A DNA stretch of 64,000 bases from Erythroxylum novogranatense (lineage: Eukaryota > Streptophyta > Magnoliopsida > Malpighiales > Erythroxylaceae): NCBI GenBank assembly GCA_029891385.1, contig CM057229.1, forward strand, positions 806,001 through 870,000, in the 5' to 3' direction. Shown here piece by piece: positions 26,251-37,604 of the stretch (position 1 is its first letter; each line of letters opens with the position of its first letter). The notes under the pieces were generated by a model, which ran no database searches, was not told the DNA's origin, and was given only the letters and a program-made list of their open reading frames with translations. A program made the translations under genes and the position numbers.

Positions 26251-29200
26251 CCAGACAATAAACGACCGCCCTGGAGCAGAAATGACAAAAATGATGAAGG
26301 GAGGCAGACTGCGAATTCGGATAATCGACGAGAAGGGAGAGGGCGGTCGAGGGAAAGAAATGGCAAAAATGCCGTGCAACAAGACGACCGACCGACTAGG
26401 GTCATTAATATGATATTCGGTGGAAATACAGCCGGGGGTTCCACCAACAAAGGGAGAAAAAGATATACCAAACAGGTCGGCAAAGACTCATCCATCAAAA
26501 AGCCAAGGGAGAGTGACGGGATGATATCATTTGACGAGTCTGACCTCGATAGAGTAAGTTGCCCTCATGACGACGCCCTCGTGGTAAACCTGAACATGGA
26601 CGGATACGAGGTGAAAAGGGTGATGATTGACACAGGCAGCTCAGTCGACTTGTTGTATTATGAGGCCTTCAAACAGATGAAGATACCCGAAGATCGACTA
26701 CTACCCACAGACGGCCCCATCAAAGGGGTAACCGGGGCGTCGGCCTACCCGTTAGCCCGGGTGTACTTGAAAGTGAAGTCCGGGCAGAAACCGTGTCAGA
26801 TAGAAAGGGACGTTGAGTTCCTGGTTGTAAAGTTTCAAGGGGCGTACAATGCAATAATCGGGCGGGCAACTCAAAATGCCCTCAGGTCAGTCGTGTCCAC
26901 CTACTACCAAGTTATGAAGTTCCGACACCCCACTGAGTCGGTATTGTCGAGGTCAAGAAGAATCGCCAGGGAATGTTACTTAGCAGAGACTAAAACATTA
27001 GATGGGACGGTAGTGCTGACGAGCTCTCTTGATGTGAGAACCGACGAAGAGACGGACAGGATGAACTCGGTGGAAGAAACACAGAGGGTCGTACTGGACG
27101 AAGCCGACCCTTCTAAGTTCACAAACCTAGGGTCCGAGCTGCAGAGGGACCTGGTCAAAGAAATCACAGATTGTTTGGTGAAAAATAGGTCAGTTTTCGC
27201 TTGGGTACCGAGCGACATGCCCGAAATTTTTCGATCAGTCGCATCTCACTCTCTCGGTATTCGGCATGACTATAAGCCGATCAGACAAAAGAAGCGATGG
27301 CATAGCAAGGAGCGACAAGGGGTGATCGAGAAGGAAGTAGCGAAGTTGCTGGAGGCCGGGTTCATCCGAGAGGTCAAATATCCTGAATGGCTCGCCAATA
27401 TCGTTTTAGTAAAAAAGAAGAACGTAAAGTGGAGAATGTGCATAGATTTCACCGACCTGAACAAAGCGTGTCCAAAGGACAGCTTGCCATTGCCTAAGAT
27501 TGACCAGTTAGTAGACTCCACCTCAGGGCATGAGCTGCTCAGCTTCCTGGATGCTTTCTCGGGCTATCATCAGATCCAAATGAGCATGGAAGACGAAGAA
27601 AAGACCACCTTCATAACCGACCAAGGCACATATTGCTACCAAGTAATGCCTTTCGGCCTGAAAAATGCCTGGGCGACCTATCAACGGCTTGTCACAGAAG
27701 TTTTTAAAAAATAGATTGGCCGGACGGTGGAAGCTTATGTGGATGATATGGTGGTCAAAAGTAAGACGTCTGCGGAACATGTACAAGATCTCAAGGAAGT
27801 CTTCCAGACCCTGAATAAATTCCAAATGAAGCTAAACCCGAAAAAATGCGTGTTTGGGGTGGCATCCGAAAAATTCCTGGAGTTTATGATCACTCAGCGG
27901 GAAATCGAAGCTAATCCAGAGAAGATTGAGGCCATCATACAGATGCCTTCGCCGCAATACTTGAAAGATGTTCAGATATTGACCGGTCGGATAGTTTCGC
28001 TGAGCAGGTTCATTTCCAGACTAGGAGACAAGTGTCTCTCATTTTTCAAAGTCCTGAGGAAAGCGAACGTGACCCAGTTTCAATGGCCGGATGAGTGTGA
28101 GAAAGCTTTCCAAACACTTAAAACAATATTTATCTACCCCGCCTATTCTGCAAAGCCCGGTAGAGGGGGGAGAACCTGATTTTATACTTGGCGATTACGG
28201 AGGGTCGATCACATGCAGATTTATCCGATCGGAAGGAAGCCAGCAGCATCCCATCTACTATGTCAGCAAAGTGTTAACCGGGCCAGAAACGCGATATACG
28301 CCCATAGAGAAGCTAGCCTTCTTTGATAATGGCAGCCAAGAAGCTGAGGCCTTACTTCCAAAGTCATACCATTGAGGTATCGACTGATCAACCCCTCAGG
28401 CACTGCCTTCAAAAGCCCGAAACTTCGGATCAGCTGATAAAGTGGGCGGTAGAACTGGGAGAGTTCGACATACAATACAAGCCCCGCACGACCATTAAAG
28501 CTCAGGTGTTGGCAGAATTCATTGCAGAGATGAGCCAACCGAGCTCAAGGACGCAGCGTTCCACTGGAGCTTGTTTGTCGATGGGTCATCCAACGCCAGA
28601 GATGCGAACGAGAGTAGTCTTTGGTCATCCATATATAAAAAAGGTGAAATACGCCATTCGGCTAGAATTCAAGGCCTCCAATAACGAGGCAGAATATGAG
28701 GCTCTGATAACCGACCTCCAACTAGCCAGGGAGATGGAGGTGAAGCACCTGAAGATATATAGCGATAGCCAAGTGGTGGTCGGCCAAATCATCGGGCAGT
28801 ATGAGGCCAAGGGGAACAACATGATCAAGTATCTGGAGCTAGTAAAGCAGGAATTGAGCAATTTCGAACAGTACTCAATCAACAGAATAGAACGAGCTCG
28901 AAATGCTAAAGCGGATGCGCTCTCAAAAATGGCTTCCGACCGTGATGCCATAAACAATGTTCTAGTCGAACGACTTGATCGGCCTAGCATTCAGAAAGCC
29001 GAGGAAGCTCTCAACGTGAGTACCGGTAGGTCGAGTTGGACAGAACCGATCGCGCAGTACCTTTTAGAAGGGAAGCAACCGGAAGACGCGTCAGAGGCCA
29101 AGAAGTTAAGGATAAAGGCAGCCGAATACATGATCGTCAATGGTACTCTATATAAGAGGTCTTACGACTAGCCGCTGCTTCGATGCTTGACTGAAGAAGA

Positions 29201-30263
29201 AGCCGAGCAGGCAATGGCCGAAGTCCATGAAGGGATGTGCGAAAATCACATAGGGGGCAGAATGTTGGCTCACCGATTGATCAGACAGGGGTACTACTGG
29301 CCAACAATGAGAAGAGACTGTCAGGAAAAGGTCGACCGATGTGAGGCCTGCTAGAGAAACAGCAGCCTGTCTCACCAGCCTACCGAGCGAGTGCAAATCG
29401 TGAGTCATCCTATCCCTTTCTCTCAATGGGGAATGGATATACTGGGGCCTTTCCCTCTCGGTCCCGGACAAAAGAAGTTCCTGATAGTGACAGTGGAATA
29501 TTTCACTAAGTGGGTAGAAGCGGAGTCTGTCGCTACAATCACCGAGGGGAAGGTGGAAAGTTTCATAAAGAAGAATATACTATGCCGCTTCGGGATGCCT
29601 ATGGTGTTGGTTACAGATAATGGTCGGCAGTTCGACAACCACAAGTTTAGAGATTTCTGCGACCGACTAAAGATCAAGCTACGGTTGACTTCGGTAGCCC
29701 ATCCCCAAAGTAACGATCTCGCAGAGAACACCAACACAAAGATAATGAACGCCCTCAAGAAGCGCCTGGACGACCGAAAGACCTGGGTGGAGGAAGTAGA
29801 CGAAGTGTTGTGGGCATATAGAACCACACCGAACGGAGCCACAGGGGAAACACCGTTCAGGATGACCTTCGGGGCAGAAGCCCTAGTTCCAGTAGAGGTG
29901 GCATTGCACAATCAAAGGGTGTCGGGCTATGAAGAAGAGCGGAATGATGAAGCCCACAGAGCAGAGCTCGTTTTCCTTAGCGAGGATAGAGAAAGGGCAG
30001 CCGCTCGCTCAGAAGCCATCAGACAAAAGGCGACCAAGTTTTACAACAGAAGGGTCAAGCCGAGCGATGTAAAGGTAGGTGGTTACGTCCTACGAAAAGC
30101 TGAGACGGCTGGAAAGCACCCCAAAAAGCTCGGACAGACGTGGGAAGGACCCTATCGAGTGATTAAGCAAGTCGGGCATGGCTCTTACATCCTTAGCGAT
30201 GAGAAAGGGAAGTTTCTACCAAGGCCTTGGAACTCACAGAACTTGAAGGCGTTCTACCAATAG
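26251..30263 (+). pseudogene. gypsy pol remnant (protease, RT, RNase H, integrase)
   Basis: Protease shows VMIDTGSSVDLLYY at about 26623. Reverse transcriptase runs from about 27270 and holds the WRMCIDFTDLNKACPKD and YVDDMVVKS motifs (the latter near 27735). RNase H, with IYSDSQVVVGQI, lies near 28760, and integrase has an HHCC zinc finger at 29228-29353, then GMDILGPFP, VTDNGRQFD and a Glu in LAENTNTKI. Damage: TAG at 27712-27714 inside RT, frameshifts near 28150 and 28320, a local frameshift pair near 28560-28620 that hides the expected FVDGSS of RNase H, and stops at 29169-29171 and 29353-29355. The frame is otherwise continuous, so decay is moderate. Confidence 0.88.
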
Positions 30264-30462
30264 ATAAGTTTTATTTTAGTTAATCTTTCCTTATTATCAT
30301 TTTTGTATACATGTGGGTACCTTTTTTCTGACCCTGCTAGACAGGTTTTTTAACGGCCCACGCCCTCATTATCATCAATAAAGGGTTTTTTAGATTTCTT
30401 GGCAATAAAGAATTCAATCATGTATCGGAAAGAATAGAAAATCCAGGTACCCATTGCTCGAC

Positions 30463-30900
30463 GTTCTCCATAGATCGACCATGGTCGGTCGGGTCGCCAA
30501 GACAAGATCCTTGGGACCCTCGTTCGGTATTCTCCATAGATCGACCACGGTCGGTCGGGTCGCCAAGACAAGATCCTTGGGACCCTTGTTCGCCATCGTT
30601 CGGCATTCTCCATAGATCGACACGGTCGGTCGGGTCGCCAAGACAAGATCCTTGGGATCCTCGTTCGGTATTCTCCATAGATCGACCACGGTCGGTCGGG
30701 TCGCCAAGAGAAGATCCTTGGGACCCTCGCCATCGCCATTGCTCGGTACTCCCATAGATCGACTACGGTCGGTCGGGTCGCCAAGACAAGATCCTTGGGA
30801 CCCCTCGCTCGCCTTCGACACGGATCGACTTAGGTCGATCGGTCACCAAGGCAGAATCGCCGGGACCGTAGCTCGGCCTCAATTATAGGTCGACCTCGAA
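30463..30900. repeat. 65-77-bp tandem repeats between pol and 3' region of gypsy element
   Basis: Five clear copies start with CATAGATCGAC at 30469, 30535, 30611, 30676 and 30753, and two weaker ones near 30819 and 30883. Each contains CGGTCGGTCGGGTCGCCAAG and GATCCTTGGGA. Unit length alternates between about 66 and 77 bases because some copies carry an extra CATCG-containing stretch. Minus-strand open frames here are by-products of the repeat. Confidence 0.88.
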
Positions 30901-31031
30901 GCCAGTCGGCCATGAGCGACTTTACCAAACTACACTATGATCCAAAACAGAGCGAAAACACGGAAAGTAACTTCAAAAAAGAATCCTATTATTGCAAATT
31001 GATCCTCACCACAAACCCGACCAGGTGAGCT

Positions 31032-33298
31032 CTACAACTTGGGAGAAGGGGGGCTACAAACATCCGAAGGAGAAGGAGAATACCCAGGGGAAGCCTTGGA
31101 AGCGGGCGGAAAAGACGTAGGAGCGGGACCCGGGGGAGCAACCTGAGGAATATCTTCACTAGGAAGCTCTTCCTCCTCGGAGAGCGACACAATGGGAACA
31201 GGAGCAGGACCCGGGGGAGCAACCGAAGGAACATCTTCATAAGGGAGCTCTTCCTCTTCGGAGCTGAGATCTAGCTCTTCATCCGGAACGACGCCCAGTT
31301 CTCCCTCGACTTTCTTCGTGATCTCCTCCAAAGAAAGCCCCAAAGATGCGAGAATAAGCGGCTCGGCATAATCTTCGAATGAAGGGCATACCACCCCCTC
31401 AGGAGCATAGAGCTCGTAGCCCCTCTTCAGAACCGAGAGGGTTACCTCACAGGCGAGCTCCAAACTCTCCTCGTACAAGAACCGCCTCTTCCATCGCTTG
31501 ATTGCTTCAACCCGCTGCTCCGTACAGAGCGCCGCACCTCCCGCAAGGTTTTCTCGGCTCTATCCCTATCCACCAAGACGGAATGGCAGTCTTGGCGGTA
31601 TTTCTTGTTGAGCTCCCGCTCCGCCCTCACAGTCTTCCTCCATTCCTCATTCTCCTTCTCCCTCCTCTCTCTCTCATTCTCCTTCTCCTCCTCTACTTTG
31701 GCCAGTCGAGCCGTCAAAGCTCCCATCTCCCCCTCCTGGGCCTTCTTCTCCTCTTCAAGGGACGCGTTTTTAGCCTGGAGGAGGTCTCTCCCCTCCTTCA
31801 CCTCTGACAGCTCGCCCTTCAAACCCTTCATCTGCTCATGGAGATCCTGGACTTCCTGGTCCAGAGTCTCCAAACGCTGCAGCACGGCAAGGGACGTCGT
31901 CGCAGCCCGCATACCGAGACGAACGAGCTGAGAACCCAACTCCAGGTTACCTTTCTTCTCCATGACCCGCTCGTCCACAGGGGGAGTAACCCTCTCGGCA
32001 AGGTAGAGGGACATCTCGAGGTCCCCGATCGAGACGTCCTTACCCAACTTGATGGCAGGCTCCCACTGCCCAAGGCTCACGGCTCGCGCCTTCTCCTTGC
32101 CCTTATTCTGCTTACCTGCTCCGGCTGGACTTGCCGGGCGGGATGGAAGGTCACCCAGTCGAACCAACCTCTTCCTCTTAAGAGGAGGACCCGCGTCCTC
32201 CTCCTCCTCCTCCTCAATAGGAGCAGCCCGTACCATGGCGACTGGCACAATCGGCAACGGCTCTGACGCAATAGGAAGGTCCCCGACAGGGGGAACACCC
32301 GCTGACACAGCCGAGGAAACTAAACCCGCAGATAAAGCGGCGCCCTCACCGGTCTCTGCCTCTCTCATCTTCTTCTGAGAGGCCTGCTTCCTTGAAGTAG
32401 AAGCTCGAGCTCCCATCCTCACCATGGCTGCACGATGAAAAATTGAGTTAGAGAACAAAACTAATGCACAAAAGTTCAACAATTAGTACAATCACGAGGA
32501 GTCAACCGGACGGGGCGGTTTCCTCCTTTAGTTCGCTAATTCGTGGTGGGGGATCGACGAGGAAAGAATCAGCCGAGGCCCCCCTAGGGTATCCCTGAAT
32601 GAGCCGAGCAAAGTCGTATCTGCCGAGCTCCTTGATACGACGGACCACCTCCCTCCTCCTCGCTAAGGGACGTGGTCGATTTAATTATTCCATTGCTCGG
32701 CTAGAGGATACCTCCATGGTCGGCACTCAGAGGAAGATCCTGGGGGCTTCACAAAGAAATACTTGGTTCACCAGGAAGAAATTTTTGAGGGTGTCCTGGC
32801 CGGGCGATACCGAGCATCTCTATATTACAGAAAGGGGATTCCAGCCCCAGAGCTCGAACTATGGCTCATTCTTAGGAAGTGGCGCAGAATGCCGACGGTA
32901 GGCGGATGGCCGAACTAATGGCACAGCAATGCCAACCCGTTTATAAACCTCCAACTATTCGGAGGAATTTGGCTCGGCAATAACCCGAACATGGCGCATA
33001 CCTCGTCAACAATCGGGGTGTACGGGAGCCTCATGCCGTCTACTGAGAAAAAGCTATCGGAGATGACGAAGTATCCACTGAAGTTGTTGTGGATCCGCTC
33101 ATGCCTAAAGGCCAGTCGGGGCCCCCAAGACGAAGGGATATTATACCTAAGGGACAATTTGTTCAACTCCCCCACGGTCACCGACGATGCAGTCTTTGGC
33201 GGCAACTCCACAACCAAACCGTCTTTTTTCTCTCTCATCGACATCTCCTCCGTACCTCCGACCATGCTCCCAGAACTACCCGTCGACATGTTCACCAA
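31032..33298 (-). pseudogene. Antisense extra reading frame of the gypsy element (degraded)
   Basis: Three coding blocks lie on the strand opposite pol. 32915-33298 reads MSTGSSGSMVGG, then LRYNIPSSWGPRLA and a globular stretch ending NSWRFINGLALLC. After a degraded gap, 31442-32425 starts MVRMGARAST and has an acidic run, a basic PPLKRKRLVRLG nuclear-signal-like motif, and a coiled coil rich in Glu, Lys and Arg. 31032-31478 continues it in another frame and holds two copies of an acidic/proline motif around SVAPPGPAP, ending at a stop. Antisense extra frames in this position are known from Tat-lineage elements; their function is not established. At least one frameshift, near 31480, and the loss of continuity at 32490-32914 make this copy a pseudogene, unless the gap is an intron. 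Confidence 0.65.
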
Positions 33299-33958
33299 GA
33301 AAAGATTTTGGAAAAGAAGAGGAATGAAGAAAAGGACGACCTAATCGAGGTTCAAACAGGAAAATCGGACGGCGAAGTGAAAGGAAATTTATGGGAACCG
33401 CGAACGATAAAGAACAAGCGAAGGCAAAGTGTAAGCGGGAGAACGAAAGCAAAAGGTGAAAACTGCCACAACTCGTCGACTATGAGTATTTATAGAGGGT
33501 CGGCAAAAGGAACACTCGAAAGTGACCCGATCGGACTATGACAAGTGGAGAAAATCCGAGCTATGCTTAGACACGTGGCACGATCTAAGCCATGGGAATT
33601 AGGGTTGTTCGAAATCCGGAAAGGAGCGGTAGTTGAAAGGATGTACGGGACAGCTGCGCAACGGTTACAAGGACGATACATTTTAGATTCTGAACAGTTG
33701 TCAGAGAGCACGCGCCGTCACGCAGTAAGTGCCGAGACCGATCGATCGGGGCCCTACCAACCGACCCAATCTGATGAGCATCAGTACGACTAGTCGGTAC
33801 CTGACCAATTTAAACTGCCCGAGCTATCCCATGACCGAGCTACAAGGCCAATACCTGACCGATCGACCACCTTACGAGTCGTCTTGCTTACGAGCTATGA
33901 GGTAACCGACGAACAACAACGTCCAACATACTCCTTCGACCCTGCTCTTCGCTCAGAC

Positions 33959-33979
33959 TCGAGGAGTAGGAAGGGCTTA
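33959..33979 (+). promoter_or_regulatory. Polypurine tract of gypsy element
   Basis: A purine-rich stretch (AGGAGTAGGAAGGG, broken only by single pyrimidines) ends just before the 3' LTR, the position needed to prime plus-strand DNA synthesis. Confidence 0.65.
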
Positions 33980-34382
33980 TGGTTGGGTCAGCTATATTAG
34001 ACCCGAGCCCAATCCCACAGGCCGATCGGTCGGTCTTACATCCATCAATTAATTCCGGCCTGACCCACACATCCATGGCCCAACAGTAGAAGAACATCTC
34101 CCATGCAGATACGTAAAGACCTAAACCTAGCTGAAAAACCATATAAAAGGTATTATTCTCATAACAGAGGTACGCACGATCATTAACCTAGCTTTCTCTG
34201 TGTTTATCAACCTCACCCTCACCAGAAAACTGACTTGAGCGTCGGAGGGGCTAATCGGGACACAACCCCCGTCAAGCCTTCCTTGTTTTGCAGGTATCCT
34301 TATACCGAATTCACCACAGAAGACAGTCAATCATATGGAGCACAACGGCAACGTTCCATCCTGCCAGAATCTGGCAGAACCA
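33980..34382 (+). repeat. 3' LTR of gypsy element
   Basis: 403 bases matching the 5' LTR from TGGTTGGGTC to CAGAACCA. The CACTT that follows (34383-34387) duplicates the five bases before the 5' LTR. Confidence 0.92.
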
Positions 34383-37300
34383 CACTTTAATTTTGATGTT
34401 GTTAATAAAATTTAGGCCTTGGACTTCGCGTGTCAGCAGAATTATTATTGGGAATTGTTATTTTTTAAAATAAAATTTAGTGAATATTTTTTTTCACAAA
34501 TAAATGTTTTGTTTTTGTGCAACCAGGATATCTCCGAATGCAAAGACTAATCCTTTTGTCACGAGAGCTCGCACTAAGCAGTAAACGACTGGCTACGAGA
34601 TACGCTCCATTTTTTTGAATGGGGGATCGAACTCCCCATCACATGATTAAGGAACGAGGTAAGCTACTATCATGTCACTCGTATTAAAGATTAATTTTAT
34701 TAATATTAAATTTTGATTTATTTAAAATTAGTTATGAAAAATTCAAGGATAATTAACATTTTAGATCTAATATTATTTTGATAAATTTATTAAAATTCAA
34801 GGATAAAAATAAAATATTATTTTGATAAATTTATTAAAATAGTATTTTTCTAGTTGAGCATATTATTGAACTGAATCGTAAAATTTGATTTTAATTAAGT
34901 CAAATTTGATAGATTTGATCGAATCAAATTGAGTTTATAATGCTATCCTTGAATATAAGAAAGAGAATATTGATATAATTACAAACTTGGATCTGCACAA
35001 CTAGAATTACAAGCCTTATTAGAGTATTAATCCCACAAAGATCCATGCAGCCACCGGTAAAAACATCAACACACAAAAGCAAGCAAGCAGAAATGCAAGG
35101 CTCACAGGGCCCGCGTTTACGACATGTCGTCAGGTTTCACCTGTTGGGCTCAGCGGTGGATGATCCTAAATTTTTTATAGTAGAATACTTCAAATTAAAC
35201 TTAATTTATTATATTTAAATCTCTAACCGATTTATCACGGAGGCGTGTATACTCTAGAAATTTCAAACCGAGTCTGAAAACCAAGTCAAAATTAGGGATG
35301 TTAATTTTGGCCGATTCGGTTTGATTTTAGCTTGAATTAATTGAACTATAGATAAATCATGAGTTAAAAATAAGAGGTTAGATCGAGGCACAAGTTAAAA
35401 TTGGGCCTAATGCAGATTAGCCCGGCTTGATCCATAATTTAATTGTAATTTAAAAATAACATCATTTTGTTAAAAATAACATCATTTTTTTCTTTTTGTT
35501 TTTAATATAAAGATGGTTGAGAATGATAAAAAGTTTAATCCGTCCTTTTTTTAATCCGTCAATTCTTGTTTACTTATCTTCTCTTTGTCTCCCGGTCAGG
35601 AGTGAGATGTAACATATTAATTGTGTGCATATATATAATTATAATTATAACTAAATATTAATATTTTAAAAATACGATGTAATATAAAAATTTTAAAATT
35701 TAAAAGTTTCAATCGACTTTAATTAAAAATAAATAAAATATAAATTTTAAAATATGATTAAATAAGATATGTTTTGTAATTATAAATTTACATTATTAGA
35801 CTATTTGACCCAAAAAATTATAAGATGAATCTCAATCTCTTGGGTCATTGGGCCTTTCAATAAAAGGCTCAGACAAACTAAAACCATATGTTTTGGGCCC
35901 AATATTTTATGAATTTTTAGCCGAAAATTTATAATATTTGATTTCTTAATTATTAAAAATATTTAAATTACCAACTTCGGTTATGTACTTAATTACTTAT
36001 TAAATTTATAATAAACGTCATTGAGATTAATATATTAACCATTTATCTAAATGCTATGCTTTCATTTTCAATAAATTCTCTTGGTCGTATAACAAATCTG
36101 AGAAGTCAAAGCTGTTTTCTATTACGTAACTGCATATGTAACGTAAAATGTTTCTTTTTTTGTTTTTATATTAATTTTAAAGTCATGTGAGACTTGAAAC
36201 GCACCATGAACAAGGTTTCATGGGATACTTATGTTATGGTCGTACCGAAATATCAATCATGCCCTAAGCGTGTCCTCGCTAATATTTATTTAAGAAATTA
36301 ACTAGGAACAAAAGTTAATCATTAAAAAACTCAATCAATTTTATTAGTTTAATTATAAAATTTTGAATCGCCTAATTTTTGATTTAATTTTTAACTTTTT
36401 GTTATATTTATTTTGATAATTTTTTGTTAAAAATCGATTAATTTGTTAATTAACGGTTAATTTTGTAAATCAATAAGTTCTTATAAACTAAAATAAATCA
36501 ATTAATTTTTATTAAACAATATATTTTTAATTAAATTTCAAGTTCTTCAATAAGTAAAATAATCTATTTCAATCATATTTCAAATACTTTAATTTTTGTT
36601 AATTTTATAACGATTTAATACCAATTGAACTCTTTAAACTTTCAATCTCTTATCTTATTAGTTTAACTTTTGATCAAAATGTTATTATACTTTAAAAACT
36701 CATGTAGTGTTAATACTTGCTCTGATCCAAAGTTAACAGATTCAATTGAAATCAAGATTGATTTTTCTTTTGAATTTTTCAAGTCTAACGAGCACGAAAC
36801 CAAAATTTATATCATTTTTAAAATTAAAATTGAATATATTTACTAGACTCTATTGAATTCGGGTTTGAGTCAAAACTTCATACTCATAAACGGTTATAAA
36901 ATTTCAAACCTAGACTTAAGTCTAATCTGATCTATTATCATCTCTCAACTCATATTAGTTACTAACACGGAGGTAAATCATATACACACATATATTAATT
37001 ATAGTAGATGTTTATTTAAATAATAAAATTTAATATATTAAATAAATCCTTATAAATACAAATATTTAATAATGACAACATTTAGAAAACAAGTATAATT
37101 AATGGTAATTTCTTTGGTGTAATTAGAACCCATGGACAATGATATAATCATAATTAATAAATTGAAATATCTTAAAAATTCAAAGGGCAATATCGTAAAC
37201 TAGAACAAGCTATTGGACAAAGGGCGTAAGAGGAAATTAGGGCCACTAATGTAAATTCATACAAAACCCCAACAAATTTCTTGCATCTTCCTTTCCACTC

Positions 37301-37604
37301 CCGGGAAATAAAGGGACCGGAATAAAAAAGGACAAAGACGATAGATACAGAGAAAGAGAGAGTCCGAGAGACGTGGTGGCGTTGCAGTTCGGCGGCGGTG
37401 CGTGAAGTTTACCTGCGCAACTTAGATTCGTACATTCTTCGAACAAACTCCTAATGCTCTCATTTCTATTCGATTAACATGTTCTTCTAGTTGATTAATA
37501 GGTAATTAGTATTATTGTTATTATTTTGTGCTCCGTCATGGTTCCGAGTTTACTTTGATCATACTCATTATTTGTGAGAAATTTCTCGAAAACCCTAGCT
37601 GGCC
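34383..37604. other. Intergenic, AT-rich, with SINE-like remnant; LARP1 promoter at right end
   Basis: No gene supported. A minus-strand SINE-like remnant lies at 34510-34690. 36300-36640 is one of the decayed AT-rich repeat tracts also seen near 5700, 46020 and 55320. 35095-35160 is a GC-richer patch without coding signal. Bases 37240-37604 rise in GC, hold a GAGAGAGAG stretch and an AAAACCCTAG telo-box-like motif at 37589-37598, and probably form the promoter and leader of the LARP1 gene. Confidence 0.6.
34510..34690 (-). mobile_element. tRNA-derived SINE-like remnant
   Basis: On the minus strand a good B box (GGAGTTCGATCC, near 34640) follows a weak A-box-like GTGACATGATAG about 45 bases upstream, and a body of about 100 bases extends to the left. 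No tail or target-site duplication could be fixed, so both ends are approximate. Confidence 0.4.

Larger units (their letters stand above)
24456..34382 (+). mobile_element. Ty3/gypsy LTR retrotransposon, Tat-like, complete but decayed (9.9 kb)
   Basis: The element is bounded by LTRs at 24456-24848 and 33980-34382, both starting TGGTTGGGTC and ending in CAGAACA or CAGAACCA. Direct CACTT copies at 24451-24455 and 34383-34387 are the 5-bp target-site duplication, which proves the boundaries. A primer-binding site follows the left LTR and a purine-rich tract precedes the right one. Domain order gag-PR-RT-RH-INT marks Ty3/gypsy. The integrase lacks a chromodomain, and a long non-pol region with an antisense reading frame lies between pol and the 3' LTR, as reported for the Tat lineage. 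Pol is broken by at least three in-frame stops and several frameshifts, so the copy is not autonomous. The LTRs differ at dozens of sites by eye, so the insertion is not recent. Confidence 0.93.

Noticed and set aside
30350..30888. Overlapping open frames with repeated WRPDRPWSIYG-type peptides
   Set aside because: They are translations of the gypsy tandem repeat in several frames; length is due to the repeat, not to coding selection.
31502..32378. Plus-strand open frames opposite the antisense gene
   Set aside because: Low-complexity Leu/Ser/Pro products that mirror the Glu/Lys-rich coiled coil on the other strand.
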